Shown: positions 29,316 to 38,294 of the stretch, in pieces
How the letters are laid out: every line of letters begins with the position of its first letter
Position numbering within the stretch: the stretch's first letter is position 1
Assembly: GCF_004343305.1 (NCBI RefSeq)
Contig: NZ_SMAF01000014.1
Span: 1 to 64,000, forward strand
Direction of reading: 5' to 3'
Source: Pseudofulvimonas gallinarii
Lineage (GTDB): Bacteria > Pseudomonadota > Gammaproteobacteria > Xanthomonadales > UBA2363
Length of the DNA: 64,000 nucleotides
Program-made: the position numbers and the translations under genes
Notes under the pieces: model-generated
What the model was told of the DNA's origin: nothing
Seen by the model: the letters and a program-made list of their open reading frames with translations, nothing else
Database searches by the model: none

Positions 29316-29503
29316 TCGGTTTCTGGAGGCGCAACCTCCGGGATTAAAAGGGAAGTCGGTGGCGCCTTCGAGGCCATTCCGGCACTGCCCCGCAGCGGTA
29401 ATCGGGAACGAACCCGCCATCAGCACTGGGGCCAAAACCCTGGGAAGCGGCGGACCAGGAGAAGCTCAGGCTTCGCGCCCGTAAGTCCGAAGACCTGCCG
29501 ACA
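29316..29503 (+). promoter_or_regulatory. Cobalamin (B12) riboswitch
   Basis: The leader has the landmarks of the cobalamin family in order. They are AAAAGGGAA (about 29346), GGCACTGCCCCGCAGCGGTA (about 29382-29401, core junction), GGGAACGAACCCGCC, GCACTGGGGCC, CTGGGAAGCGG, and the closing GTAAGTCCGAAGACCTGCCG (29481-29500). The riboswitch binds cobalamin and normally represses the downstream gene. A GC-rich hairpin after it (CCGCGCG at 29505-29511 with CGCGCGG at 29521-29527) may be part of the expression platform. The controlled operon is class Ia nrdAB, whose enzyme does not need B12. The exact 5' edge is uncertain by some 10 bases. Confidence 0.9.
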
Positions 29504-29673
29504 GCCGCGCGCATGCACGCCGCGCGGTGCCGGCCGCGGATCTCCGGGGGGAGATGGCTGGCGAAACAGAGGCCGCGCTTTGTGTCTCCGTGTCGCCACA
29601 CCCTCCTGTCATCCCTGCCAACCACGCCTTCGAGGGACAGGCGCGGGACCGTGCGTTGCATGGAGAAGTTCCG

Positions 29674-32103
29674 ATGACCCCAGTCAGCCCCGTTGTCAGC
29701 GAGGCGGAAACCGGCGCGCGTGCCGAATCCGCGTTCGCGCTGACCCCGCCGCCCACCGTCACCAGCATGCGTGTAACGAAACGCAATGGCGCGAGTGAGC
29801 CTGTCGACCTCAACAAGATCGTCCGAGCAGTGACGCGCGCCGCGGAAGGCCTGCATGCGGTCGACCCGATGCGGGTGGCCACTCGCACCATTTCCGGCCT
29901 CTACAACGGCGCAACCACGCGCGAACTGGATGAACTGTCGATCCGCACCGCCGCACTGCTGACGGGCGAAGAGCCGGAATACAGCCGTCTGGCGGCACGC
30001 CTGCTCGCCAGCGTGATAGCGAAAGAAGTGTCCGGACAGGAAATCCACGCCTTCTCGCAGTCCATTGCACGCGGCCACGAAGTCGGCCTGATCAATAACC
30101 GCCTGCTCGCCTTCGTCCAGGCCAACGCACGCAAGCTCAACGATGCGATCGACCCGGTCCTCGATCGCGAATTCGACTACTTCGGATTGCGCACGCTCTA
30201 CGACCGCTATCTGCTTCGTCACCCGCATACCCGCACGGTCATCGAAACGCCGCAGCAGTTTTTCCTGCGCATCGCCTGTGCCTTGAGCGAAGGCGTGCCG
30301 CAGGCACTCGAACTGTATCTGCGGCTGGCGCGTCTCGAATACCTGCCCAGTTCGCCAACGCTGTTCAACAGTGGCACCACCCATGAACAGCTGTCCTCGT
30401 GCTTTCTTCTCGACTCGCCGCAGGACACCCTCGAGTCCATTTATTCACGGTACGGCGACATCGCACAGCTCTCCAAGTTCAGCGGCGGCATTGGCGTCAG
30501 CTACACGCGCGTGCGATCCCGCGGCTCCCTGATCCGCTCCACGAATGGCCACAGCAACGGAATCGTGCCGTGGCTCAAGACCCTTGATTCTTCCGTTGCC
30601 GCCGTCAATCAGGGCGGCAAACGCAAGGGCGCAGCCTGCGTCTACCTTGAAACCTGGCACGGCGATATCGAGGAATTTCTCGAGCTGCGCGAGAACACTG
30701 GCGACGAGGCACGTCGCACACACAACCTCAATCTCGCCAACTGGGTGCCCGACCTGTTCATGCGTCGAGTCGAGGCCGATGCCGAATGGTCGCTGTTCGA
30801 CCCACGCGTCGTACCGGAGTTGACCGACCTCTATGGCGAGGCCTTCGAACAGGCCTACGCGCAGGCTGAGAGGAACGGCAAGGCGCTGCGCACGGTCCGT
30901 GCCCGCGATCTGTACGCGCGGATGATGCGGACACTGGCCCAGACCGGCAATGGATGGATGACCTTCAAGGACAAATGCAACCGGGCCAGCAACCAGACCG
31001 GCAAGCGCGGCAACGTGATCCATCTGTCGAACCTGTGCACGGAAATCCTCGAAGTCACGTCGAATGACGAAACCGCCGTCTGCAACCTGGGTTCGATCAA
31101 CCTCTCGCGTCATTTCGACGTCTACGGAGAATTTGACTTCACAAAGCTCGGCGATACCGTCCGACTGGCCGTGCGGCAACTTGATCGGGTGATTGACCTC
31201 AACTTCTATCCAATTGAATCCGCGCGTCGCGGCAACCTCCGCTGGCGTCCGGTGGGTCTGGGCGTCATGGGTCTGCAGGACGTGTTCTTCAAGCTGCGGC
31301 TCGCGTTTGACAGCGACGAAGCCCGGGCGCTGTCTGCACGCATTGCCGAAGAGATCTACTTCCACGCACTCGACGCCTCGAACGAACTGGCCATGTTGCT
31401 TGGAAAGCACCCCAGCTTCGCCGAAACCCGTGCTGCCGACGGCGAGCTGCAATTCGACGCCTGGGGTGTCATGCCGACAGACCCGGCGCGCTGGGATGCG
31501 TTGCGTGCCCGCATCCGCGAGCACGGGCTGCGCAATTCCCTGCTGCTGGCCATCGCACCAACGGCGACGATCGCGTCCATAGCCGGCTGCTACGAATGCA
31601 TCGAGCCGCAGACCAGCAACCTGTTCAAACGCGAAACGCTTTCCGGCGACTTCCTCCAGGTCAATCGTTACCTGGTCGACGAACTGAAAGGGCTGGGCCT
31701 GTGGACAGCGGATATTCGCGACACCATCAAGCAGGCCGAGGGGTCGATCCAGTCCATCGGCGCCATTCCGGTGCCGCTGCGCGAGATCTACCGGACGGTT
31801 TGGGAGGTGCCGATGCGTTCGCTGATCGATATGGCGGCCGACCGCGGCGCGTTTATTGACCAGTCGTCCTCGCTCAATCTCTTCATGGAGAGCCCGAGCA
31901 TCGGCGCGCTGTCGTCGATGTACATGTATGCATGGAAGCGTGGGCTGAAGACGACCTACTACCTTCGCTCCCGCCCGGCCACGCGGATCGCCAAGGCGAC
32001 CGTCGCCAGCGCCGGCGCGGCCGCCCCGCCAGCCGCCTATACGCCGACCGAAGCCCTCGCCTGCTCGCTGGAGAATCCGGAAAGCTGCGAGGCCTGCCAA
32101 TGA
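29674..32103 (+). CDS. nrdA: Class Ia ribonucleotide reductase, alpha subunit
   Basis: An 809-residue catalytic subunit that reduces ribonucleoside diphosphates. An N-terminal ATP-cone (V-T-K-R-N-G-A-S-E-P-V-D-L-N-K-I, about 34-49) indicates dATP feedback control. The active-site pair is Cys243 (S-S-C-F-L-L-D) and Cys470 (C-N-L-G-S-I-N-L), with the thiyl radical Cys455 and Glu457 in N-L-C-T-E-I. The tandem tyrosines of the radical path lie in T-T-Y-Y-L-R-S-R. The C-terminal C-E-A-C-Q supplies the redox shuttle cysteines. The ATG at 29674 has GGAG upstream; an earlier in-frame ATG (29527) lies within the riboswitch-distal leader. It overlaps nrdB by four bases (ATGA). Confidence 0.97.
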   Translation: MTPVSPVVSEAETGARAESAFALTPPPTVTSMRVTKRNGASEPVDLNKIVRAVTRAAEGLHAVDPMRVATRTISGLYNGATTRELDELSIRTAALLTGEEPEYSRLAARLLASVIAKEVSGQEIHAFSQSIARGHEVGLINNRLLAFVQANARKLNDAIDPVLDREFDYFGLRTLYDRYLLRHPHTRTVIETPQQFFLRIACALSEGVPQALELYLRLARLEYLPSSPTLFNSGTTHEQLSSCFLLDSPQDTLESIYSRYGDIAQLSKFSGGIGVSYTRVRSRGSLIRSTNGHSNGIVPWLKTLDSSVAAVNQGGKRKGAACVYLETWHGDIEEFLELRENTGDEARRTHNLNLANWVPDLFMRRVEADAEWSLFDPRVVPELTDLYGEAFEQAYAQAERNGKALRTVRARDLYARMMRTLAQTGNGWMTFKDKCNRASNQTGKRGNVIHLSNLCTEILEVTSNDETAVCNLGSINLSRHFDVYGEFDFTKLGDTVRLAVRQLDRVIDLNFYPIESARRGNLRWRPVGLGVMGLQDVFFKLRLAFDSDEARALSARIAEEIYFHALDASNELAMLLGKHPSFAETRAADGELQFDAWGVMPTDPARWDALRARIREHGLRNSLLLAIAPTATIASIAGCYECIEPQTSNLFKRETLSGDFLQVNRYLVDELKGLGLWTADIRDTIKQAEGSIQSIGAIPVPLREIYRTVWEVPMRSLIDMAADRGAFIDQSSSLNLFMESPSIGALSSMYMYAWKRGLKTTYYLRSRPATRIAKATVASAGAAAPPAAYTPTEALACSLENPESCEACQ

Positions 32104-33119
32104 GCACTTCAGATCGTCGACTGTTGCTCGACCCGGGCTTCGAGCTGACGCTGCGGCCCATGCGCTATCCGCAGTTCTACGAGATGTATCGCAATGCCGT
32201 CCGGAATACCTGGTCGGTCGAGGAGGTCGACTTCGCGCTGGACGTCAACGATCTCCGGCACAAGTTCGGGCCGGCGGAGCGCCATCTTGTCGAACGATTG
32301 ATCGCCTTTTTCGCCACCGGGGACTCGATCGTCTCCAACAACCTGGTGTTGAACCTCTATCAGCACATCAACGCCCCCGAAGCACGCATGTACCTGTCAC
32401 GGCAGCTGTACGAAGAAGCGCTGCACGTACAGTTCTACCTCACCCTGCTGGACACCTACCTGCCTGACCCGGCTGAACGGGCAAAGGCGTTCGCGGCCGT
32501 GGACACTATTCCGTCGATCCAGAAGAAGGCGGAATTCTGTTTCAAGTGGATCGATTCGATCCAGTCACTTCAGCGCATAGAAACCCGCGAGCAGCGCCGT
32601 CGGTTCCTGCTCAACCTGGTGTGCTTTGCCGCCTGCATCGAAGGTCTGTTCTTCTTCGCCGCGTTCGCCTACGTGTACTACCTGCGCTCACGGGGCCTGC
32701 TCCATGGACTTGCCAGCGGGACCAACTGGGTGTTCCGCGATGAAAGCGGCCACATGGCATTCGCCTTTGAAGTGATCCGCACCGCTCGCGAGGAGGAGCC
32801 GGATCTCGTCGATGATGCCTTTCGGCTTCAGGTCGTCAGCATGCTGACGGAGGCCGTCGAGTGCGAATACGGTTTCGCCGAGGACACGCTTTCCGGCGGC
32901 GTCGCCGGCATGTCGCTCAGGGATATGCGCGAATACCTGCAATACTGCGCCGACCAGCGCCTGGCGCAGCTCGGGTTTGCGAAGCATTTCGAATCACGCA
33001 ACCCGTTCCCGTTCATGGATCTGCAGGACGTGCAGGAGGTCACCAACTTCTTCGAGCGCCGCGTCTCCGCCTACCAGGTCGGCGTAGAAGGCGACGTGAG
33101 CTTCGATCATGCCTTCTGA
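32100..33119 (+). CDS. nrdB: Class Ia ribonucleotide reductase, beta subunit
   Basis: A 339-residue di-iron radical subunit. The ligands are all present: Asp75 (A-T-G-D-S-I), Glu106 and His109 (E-E-A-L-H), Glu181 (C-I-E-G-L-F), Glu215 and His218 (D-E-S-G-H). The radical-bearing tyrosine Tyr113 follows four residues after His109 (H-V-Q-F-Y). It is therefore a tyrosyl-radical class Ia/b-type protein and not the class Ic form. The start codon overlaps the nrdA stop (ATGA), which couples translation and keeps subunits balanced. It is controlled by the NrdR boxes and cobalamin riboswitch upstream of nrdA. Confidence 0.97.
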   Translation: MSTSDRRLLLDPGFELTLRPMRYPQFYEMYRNAVRNTWSVEEVDFALDVNDLRHKFGPAERHLVERLIAFFATGDSIVSNNLVLNLYQHINAPEARMYLSRQLYEEALHVQFYLTLLDTYLPDPAERAKAFAAVDTIPSIQKKAEFCFKWIDSIQSLQRIETREQRRRFLLNLVCFAACIEGLFFFAAFAYVYYLRSRGLLHGLASGTNWVFRDESGHMAFAFEVIRTAREEEPDLVDDAFRLQVVSMLTEAVECEYGFAEDTLSGGVAGMSLRDMREYLQYCADQRLAQLGFAKHFESRNPFPFMDLQDVQEVTNFFERRVSAYQVGVEGDVSFDHAF

Positions 33120-33495
33120 GCCGGACCGGCCGAGAGAAGCCCGCCTGCTGGAAATCGTTTTCCCGGACCATACCAATCACCTCGGAACGCTGTTCGGCGG
33201 CCAGGCCTTGGCCTGGATGGACAAGGTCGCCTTCATCGTTGCGTCGCGCTATGCGCGACGCACTGTCGTGACGGCACGCTCCGAACGGGTCGACTTCCGG
33301 ATTCCCATCCGTCAGGGACAGATGGTCGAGGCGATTGCACGGATTGCCGGCACCGGTCGAAGCTCGATGCAGGTTGATGTCGAACTTGTCGGCGAAGACC
33401 TGTTGACCGGTGAACGAAGCCTGTGCACCTGCGGCCAGTTCACGATGATCGCGCTGGACGCGGCCGGAAAGCCGGTCCCGGTGCCGACCTTGTGA
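33109..33495 (+). CDS. Acyl-CoA thioesterase (hotdog fold, YciA-like)
   Basis: A 128-residue single hotdog domain. The motif N-H-L-G-T-L-F-G-G-Q-A-L-A-W-M-D-K-V-A is that of YciA/ACOT-type acyl-CoA thioesterases (family form N-H-x-G-x-x-F-G-G-x-x-x-x-W-M-D), in which the Asp and a Ser/Thr on the hotdog helix help hydrolysis of acyl-CoA. The ATG lies inside the end of nrdB (11-base overlap), so it is probably read from the nrd transcript and would share its NrdR/B12 control. The physiological link to nucleotide reduction is not obvious. Acyl specificity cannot be read from sequence. Confidence 0.88.
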   Translation: MPSEPDRPREARLLEIVFPDHTNHLGTLFGGQALAWMDKVAFIVASRYARRTVVTARSERVDFRIPIRQGQMVEAIARIAGTGRSSMQVDVELVGEDLLTGERSLCTCGQFTMIALDAAGKPVPVPTL

Positions 33496-33514
33496 AACCC
33501 AGCGCCACCACGAA

Positions 33515-35005
33515 TCAGGACGCCGGTCGCCACAGCACCGGCTCGTAGTCGTCGCGGAAGAGGGGCGCTTCGCCGTCGGATTCCCAGGCGCCAGCATCGC
33601 AGCGGGCGCTGCCATCGGCGTCGCCATCTTTGGGCCGCGAGACGCCACGCGCGTCCACGGTCATGCAGGCGGCCAGGTCGGGCACGGAAGGGGGCACCGG
33701 ATTGCCCGCATCCAGGGCTGCGCCGCCAGCGCGCAAGGTCAGGCTTTCGACGGTACCCCCGTCGGCACGGAGCGCTTCGATGCGCAGCGCGTTGAGGGGC
33801 GTAGTGTTTTCCGGTCCGCAGCCCTGCATGTGGCCGGCGACGATGTTGTGGCCGGCGACGAGCGTGATGGCGCCGAGCGTGGCGCATTGCAGATCGGTGT
33901 TGCCGAGCAGCGGGATCATGAGATTGTTGCTGATGGTGATCGGCGTGGCGCCCGTCGCAGCCGTGCCGGTCAGACTCAGCTGCTGTGCCCCGCCTGGAAT
34001 CATCGGGTTGTTGTCGGCGAAGCTGTTGTTGCGGATCGCGATCATGGGATGTTGGCCCACTACGGCGGCACCACCGATGTTGCCCACGAAAGTGCTGTTG
34101 CGGACATGCAACTCCCCACTGACCGATTGCGCGTACACCGTTCCCTGCCCGTCCGCAACGTTTGCATGGAACAGGCTGTTCTCGATCACGAGCCTGCCGG
34201 CAGCCTCGGTATGGATCGCGCCGCCACGGGAATCAATGGTGCCGGAGGCGTGGTTGTCGACAAAACGGCTGCGGTCGATCAAGGTGTTGTACGGCCCGCT
34301 GATGTGGATCGCTCCTCCCCTGGCGATCCGCCCATCGGCGGCGGTTGCGCGATTGCCTGTGAAGCGGCTGTTATCGATCGTCAACTGCCGGACGCTGAAG
34401 GCCTCGACATGAAGGGCGCCGCCTCGCGTGTCATTGGCCGCCTGCGCTCCCGCAGGCAGAGTCCGCGAGTCTTCGAATCTGACGTTGCCGAGCGTCACAT
34501 TCCGGTCGTAGACGAACATGGCGGCACCATGAGAGCGGCCCGAGTGAGCCGTCGTGGCGCAACGTCGGAACTCGACATCATTCAGAACGATGCCGGCATT
34601 GGCGGCAACGGGTGCCATGGCGGCGAGGCAGCCACCCGCCTCGGGGCCAAGGCCGTCCTGGAAGATCAGATTCCTCACGGCCAGCGACCTGTTGTTCGAC
34701 CCGATCCTCAACAGCGGGGCGCTTCCGCCACCGCTGATCACGAGACCCGGCACGGCGGCGCCGTTGATGATCACGGAGTCGCGCTGGATAAAAGGCAGAT
34801 CGGACGTGATGGTTATTACCGTCGTCGGCGCAAGGCTGAAGTTGATGGTATGGGTTCCGCTCGTTGCGTTGACCAGCGAGATGGCCTCGCGAAAGCTGCC
34901 GGGGCCGCTGTCTGCGTTGGTCGTCACGGTGAACGTGGCGGCTGGCAAAGGGGTGGTTGCACAGACCAGTGTGCCCAGGAAAGCGAGGCGATAACGAAGC
35001 TGCAT
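33515..35005 (-). CDS. Secreted right-handed beta-helix protein with LFRDDYEP tail, paralog 1
   Basis: A 496-residue exported protein with a signal peptide (MQLRYRLAFLGTLVCATTPLPAATF). It begins T-V-T-T-N-A-D-S-G-P-G-S-F-R-E-A-I, a variant of the CSLREAI opening of secreted beta-helix proteins. Many rungs follow with G-G-A-(I/L)-H and N-N-x-F/N-S-x-F patterns. The end has A-L-D-A-G-N-P and C-D-A-G-A-W-E, as in choice-of-anchor Q domains, then LFRDDYEP (33539-33562) and V-L-W-R-P-A-S. The start ATG (35003-35005) is chosen because it opens the signal peptide. The neighbour upstream on the same strand is a paralog. Probably a surface or matrix protein; no catalytic residues identified. Confidence 0.75.
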   Translation of the reverse strand: MQLRYRLAFLGTLVCATTPLPAATFTVTTNADSGPGSFREAISLVNATSGTHTINFSLAPTTVITITSDLPFIQRDSVIINGAAVPGLVISGGGSAPLLRIGSNNRSLAVRNLIFQDGLGPEAGGCLAAMAPVAANAGIVLNDVEFRRCATTAHSGRSHGAAMFVYDRNVTLGNVRFEDSRTLPAGAQAANDTRGGALHVEAFSVRQLTIDNSRFTGNRATAADGRIARGGAIHISGPYNTLIDRSRFVDNHASGTIDSRGGAIHTEAAGRLVIENSLFHANVADGQGTVYAQSVSGELHVRNSTFVGNIGGAAVVGQHPMIAIRNNSFADNNPMIPGGAQQLSLTGTAATGATPITISNNLMIPLLGNTDLQCATLGAITLVAGHNIVAGHMQGCGPENTTPLNALRIEALRADGGTVESLTLRAGGAALDAGNPVPPSVPDLAACMTVDARGVSRPKDGDADGSARCDAGAWESDGEAPLFRDDYEPVLWRPAS

Positions 35006-35138
35006 GGGGGTGATCTCAAGATTGGTCGGGGATGCCGGCGCGGACGCTGCGCCCGGCTGGGCGGGCGTTGTCGGCGTAATGGGCTGGCCGGCGTGTACGG
35101 ACTTGCGGCGCATGCGCCGTCAAGAGGGCAGGCCTGAG

Positions 35139-36686
35139 TCAGAAGGCCGCTGCTGCAGGTTCCGGGCGCCACAGCACCGGCTGGAAGTCGTCCCGGAACA
35201 GGGGCGCCTCGCGCTGCGACTCCCAGGCGCCGACATCGCAAATGGCCTCACCGTCGCCGTCGCCGTCGCGTGGTCGCGGAAAGTAGCGGGCGTCATTGGT
35301 CTGGCAGCGGGTCGGGTCGTTGGCCAGCGGCGGCAAGGGATTGCCTGCGTCGAGGATTGGGCTCCCCTGAAGTACCGACACCGTTTCCACCAGGCCGCCA
35401 TTGTCGCGAAGGGCCTCGATGCGCAGGTCGGCGGCATCCGGATCAAGGGTAGGGCCACAGTCGTTCGCGGCGCCGTAGATCTGGTTGTGATGGTGTTCGA
35501 CATCCACGCCCTCGTGGATCTGGCAAAGCGGTCGCGCCGGGTCTGGCCAGCGGCTGTCGGCGGGTCCGAACAGGTTGTGGCCGAGAATCAACGCATTCGG
35601 CGTCGTGCCGTGGCCCGCTACGCGAAGATGTGGAAGGGGGTGTCCCGGACTGATCCATGACAGGAAGGTGTTGTTGATCAGCGATGCATCGGCCACGGCG
35701 TACAGAAAGATGGATGTGCCGAATTCCGTCCGGTTGGCGACCAGCGTGTTGTTGTGGATCCGTACAAAGGAGCCTGGACTCCACCCCATCTCCAGATTGA
35801 TCATCGTGCCGATCGAATCGTTGTCGAAGAACAGGTTGTTCTTTAGGGACGTCGACATGGTCGACTTGATGATGCCGCCCATGTCTGTACTGAAATCGAG
35901 CGTTCGCCCCTGGTTGGCGATGATTCGACTGCCCTCCACTACGATCAAACCGCTGCCGGAGGCATCGATCACTGCGCCCTTGGCGCGGCAGCAGCCGCTT
36001 CCGCTTGCGGATGAACCGGTCACGCGATTGGCGATGAACTGACTGTCCTGAATGAGTACGGTGTGCTGGCTTTCGATGACAACGGCTATCGCGCCACCGG
36101 TCGCGACCGTGGCCAGACCGGGATCCACAGAATAGGTCTCGTTGTCGAGGAACTGACTGTTGATTACGGACATGTCCCGCCCTTCCAGGTAAATCGCCCC
36201 GCCCGAGACGGTCTCGTTGCTGGCGTTGCGAACCGCCTGGCAGCCGCGCATGACCACCGTGTCCAGGGTCACCTTTCCAGCGGTGGTCTTCGTGGGCGCC
36301 TGTACGAACAGGCATCCGCCGCGCCGGCTGCCACGGCCCCGCCGGACCTCGATGTTCGCCAGGGTGAACTCGCTGTTCGGCCCGGCGACATGGAACAACC
36401 GCACGACGTCGGCGCCATCAAGGACCAGACCAGGCACGTTGGCGCCGTCGATGCTCAGGACGCTGCTGATGACCGGAACCGGCTGGTGCTGCATCGCTAT
36501 GACACTGTCCGCGGGCAGATCGAAAGCGATGCTGTGTGGACCGGGAATCTGGTTGGAATCGTCGATCGCCTGGTAAAGCGTGCCCGGGCCGACGCTGGCG
36601 GTGGACGTCACGGTGAAGGTGTCGGCTCGGGCCTGGCCTGATGCGACAGCGATCAGAACAGCGGCGAAAAGGGTCGGTCTGGACAT
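35139..36686 (-). CDS. Secreted right-handed beta-helix protein with LFRDDFQP tail, paralog 2
   Basis: A 515-residue paralog of the next gene downstream. Signal peptide MSRPTLFAAVLIAVASGQARA, then T-F-T-V-T-S-T-A-S-V-G-P-G-T-L-Y-Q-A-I. Beta-helix rungs follow with repeated G-G-A-I and N-N-x-F segments, for example N-N-L-F-F-D-N-D and H-N-N-T-L-V-A-N-R. The end matches its paralog closely: L-R-I-E-A-L-R-D-N-G-G, I-L-D-A-G-N-P-L-P-P, P-R-D-G-D-G-D-G-E-A-I-C-D-V-G-A-W-E-S, LFRDDFQP (35178-35201) and V-L-W-R-P. A D-G-D-G-D-G run could bind calcium. Tandem duplication is the simplest explanation for the pair. The start is the ATG at 36684-36686. The function is unknown. Confidence 0.75.
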   Translation of the reverse strand: MSRPTLFAAVLIAVASGQARADTFTVTSTASVGPGTLYQAIDDSNQIPGPHSIAFDLPADSVIAMQHQPVPVISSVLSIDGANVPGLVLDGADVVRLFHVAGPNSEFTLANIEVRRGRGSRRGGCLFVQAPTKTTAGKVTLDTVVMRGCQAVRNASNETVSGGAIYLEGRDMSVINSQFLDNETYSVDPGLATVATGGAIAVVIESQHTVLIQDSQFIANRVTGSSASGSGCCRAKGAVIDASGSGLIVVEGSRIIANQGRTLDFSTDMGGIIKSTMSTSLKNNLFFDNDSIGTMINLEMGWSPGSFVRIHNNTLVANRTEFGTSIFLYAVADASLINNTFLSWISPGHPLPHLRVAGHGTTPNALILGHNLFGPADSRWPDPARPLCQIHEGVDVEHHHNQIYGAANDCGPTLDPDAADLRIEALRDNGGLVETVSVLQGSPILDAGNPLPPLANDPTRCQTNDARYFPRPRDGDGDGEAICDVGAWESQREAPLFRDDFQPVLWRPEPAAAAF

Positions 36687-36862
36687 GTCGTATTCCGGGA
36701 AGAGGGCTGTCGTGGCCGCGGCGTATGGCGCGCGCTGCCCGTGTGTCTGTCTAAACACCGTTCCTGGTCGATCCCGGACATCGAGCCGTGATGTTCCGGT
36801 CGATGTCCGCTTTCCGGTGTTGGCGGCGTTAAACAGCCAGCCACAGCACGGAAATCGCAGAC

Positions 36863-37465
36863 ATGAATCCATGTCTTCCCAGCCGCCTCTTCACCGTGTT
36901 CGCGCCGGTTCTGGTTGCCTGCGGCCAAAGCCCTGACGCGGCCGAGACATCGATAGGTCCCGGACTGGCCGCTGCACCCACGCCACCCACGGCGCGCGCC
37001 AGAGAAAGGACGCCGCGCAGCCGGATTGAATTGACCGTCGACGGCCAACCGGTGCGCGCGACCGTCGCCACCAGCCTGCGCCATACGTATCTGCATGATC
37101 CGGCGGATCCCCGCTTTGACCTGGAACTGACCAGTTCATGGCTGGACGGGTCGACAATGGGGCAGCTCCGGCTCGACATCCTCCAGGTGGCGGCAGCGCG
37201 GCATCGCTTCCCCCTTGGCGACGCGGCCAAGGAGTCGGCCACGTTGATCCTGTCCGGCCTTCCCGGTCTGGACGGCGCGCGCTGGCGTTCGGTTTCGGGC
37301 AGCCTGGAACTGGACTTCGACATCGAGGATCCGCGCACGCATCCGGTCAGTCGTGCCTCCGGCACCTTCGACGGTCTTTTCCAGGAACTGCTGCCAGACG
37401 GGAACACGCCTGTGCAAGGTGGCCGGGCCCTGCCCGTCAGCGGCAGCTTCCAGTTCCAGCGTTAG
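36863..37465 (+). CDS. Putative lipoprotein of unknown function, paralog 1
   Basis: A 200-residue protein with a lipoprotein signal: hydrophobic stretch then V-L-V-A-C-G (Cys20). Mature part: a short Pro/Ala-rich linker, then a beta-rich domain with I-E-L-T-V-D-G-Q-P-V-R-A, D-P-A-D-P-R-F-D-L-E-L-T-S-S-W and A-R-W-R-S-V-S-G-S-L-E-L-D-F. The next gene encodes a paralog with the same blocks. I recognise no family. The ATG at 36863 lies 176 bases from the divergent beta-helix gene. It probably leads the operon with the second lipoprotein and the von Willebrand A protein. Confidence 0.68.
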   Translation: MNPCLPSRLFTVFAPVLVACGQSPDAAETSIGPGLAAAPTPPTARARERTPRSRIELTVDGQPVRATVATSLRHTYLHDPADPRFDLELTSSWLDGSTMGQLRLDILQVAAARHRFPLGDAAKESATLILSGLPGLDGARWRSVSGSLELDFDIEDPRTHPVSRASGTFDGLFQELLPDGNTPVQGGRALPVSGSFQFQR

Positions 37466-37676
37466 GCGACAGCGGTTCGCGGTTTGCGGCGACCGCTAGG
37501 CGGATCGCGTGGATCGCGGCGAGGCAGGCGAAGTGTCGGTGTACGCGCCGGCGAGAGCCCTGCGCATTCCACCATGTCGACCGTGCCCTTCGCGTTCGGC
37601 CATCGGCGCGGCGCGCCTGTCCGGTTTTTCCAGGCGCAGGCGTTATTCCGGGTATCGCCGACCTGAGAGAATGCTT

Positions 37677-38294
37677 ATGCGACACGCCTGCCGCGCCCTC
37701 CTTCCCGCAGCGGCCCTGATCTTTGCGCTGGGCGCCTGCACTGACGGCGACCACGCGCCGCAGGCAGGCGGAACGGCCGCCACCCAGGCTGCCGACGCAG
37801 AGGGCCCGATCCGCCACGACCGTCGCCACGACGACGCCAACTTCATCGAATTGCAGATCGATGGCGAGACCTATCGCGCCGATACCGCAAGCAGCTTCGG
37901 GCAACGCTTCCAGGGCGACCCATCCGACCCCAGGTATGACGTCACGATGTCGGGCGGCTGGATCGGCCGAAGCGAGATGAGCATCGTCGAACTGCGGCTG
38001 CTGAACATCGACGGCGAAAGCCGGACACTGACGCTGGACGGAGCGGACAGCCGGGGACCGGCAGTGGTTCTGCAGGGGATACCCGGGCGAAGGAACACGC
38101 GCTGGCGGTCGGTCTCCGGAACGGTGCACCTGCACTTCGAAGACGGTGCACTGGCCGGAGCCGGCATGGCGCGGATCGGCGGCCGTTTCGATGCCACGTT
38201 GCGAAAACTGCGCGCGAGCGGCGACGACGTCACCGACGACGGCGAGACCCTCAGGGTGCGCGGTCGCTTCGAGTTCAAAGCGGGGGCGATCTGA
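37677..38294 (+). CDS. Putative lipoprotein of unknown function, paralog 2
   Basis: A 205-residue lipoprotein (lipobox L-G-A-C at Cys20). The mature domain aligns with the preceding gene: I-E-L-Q-I-D-G-E-T-Y-R-A, D-P-S-D-P-R-Y-D-V-T-M-S-G-G-W, R-N-T-R-W-R-S-V-S-G-T-V-H-L-H-F and a final R-V-R-G-R-F-E-F. The repeated W-R-S-V-S-G and D-P-x-D-P-R-(F/Y)-D motifs define a small family. Two close ATG codons exist (37671 and 37677); the second is chosen because GAGAGA then has better spacing. The stop TGA shares its A with the start of the vWA gene (TGATG), which implies translational coupling and a shared task in the envelope. Confidence 0.68.
   Translation: MRHACRALLPAAALIFALGACTDGDHAPQAGGTAATQAADAEGPIRHDRRHDDANFIELQIDGETYRADTASSFGQRFQGDPSDPRYDVTMSGGWIGRSEMSIVELRLLNIDGESRTLTLDGADSRGPAVVLQGIPGRRNTRWRSVSGTVHLHFEDGALAGAGMARIGGRFDATLRKLRASGDDVTDDGETLRVRGRFEFKAGAI

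Noticed and set aside
32100-33119. Idea that NrdB is a class Ic or radical-free protein.
   Set aside because: The tyrosine four residues after the first His ligand is present, as are all six metal ligands.
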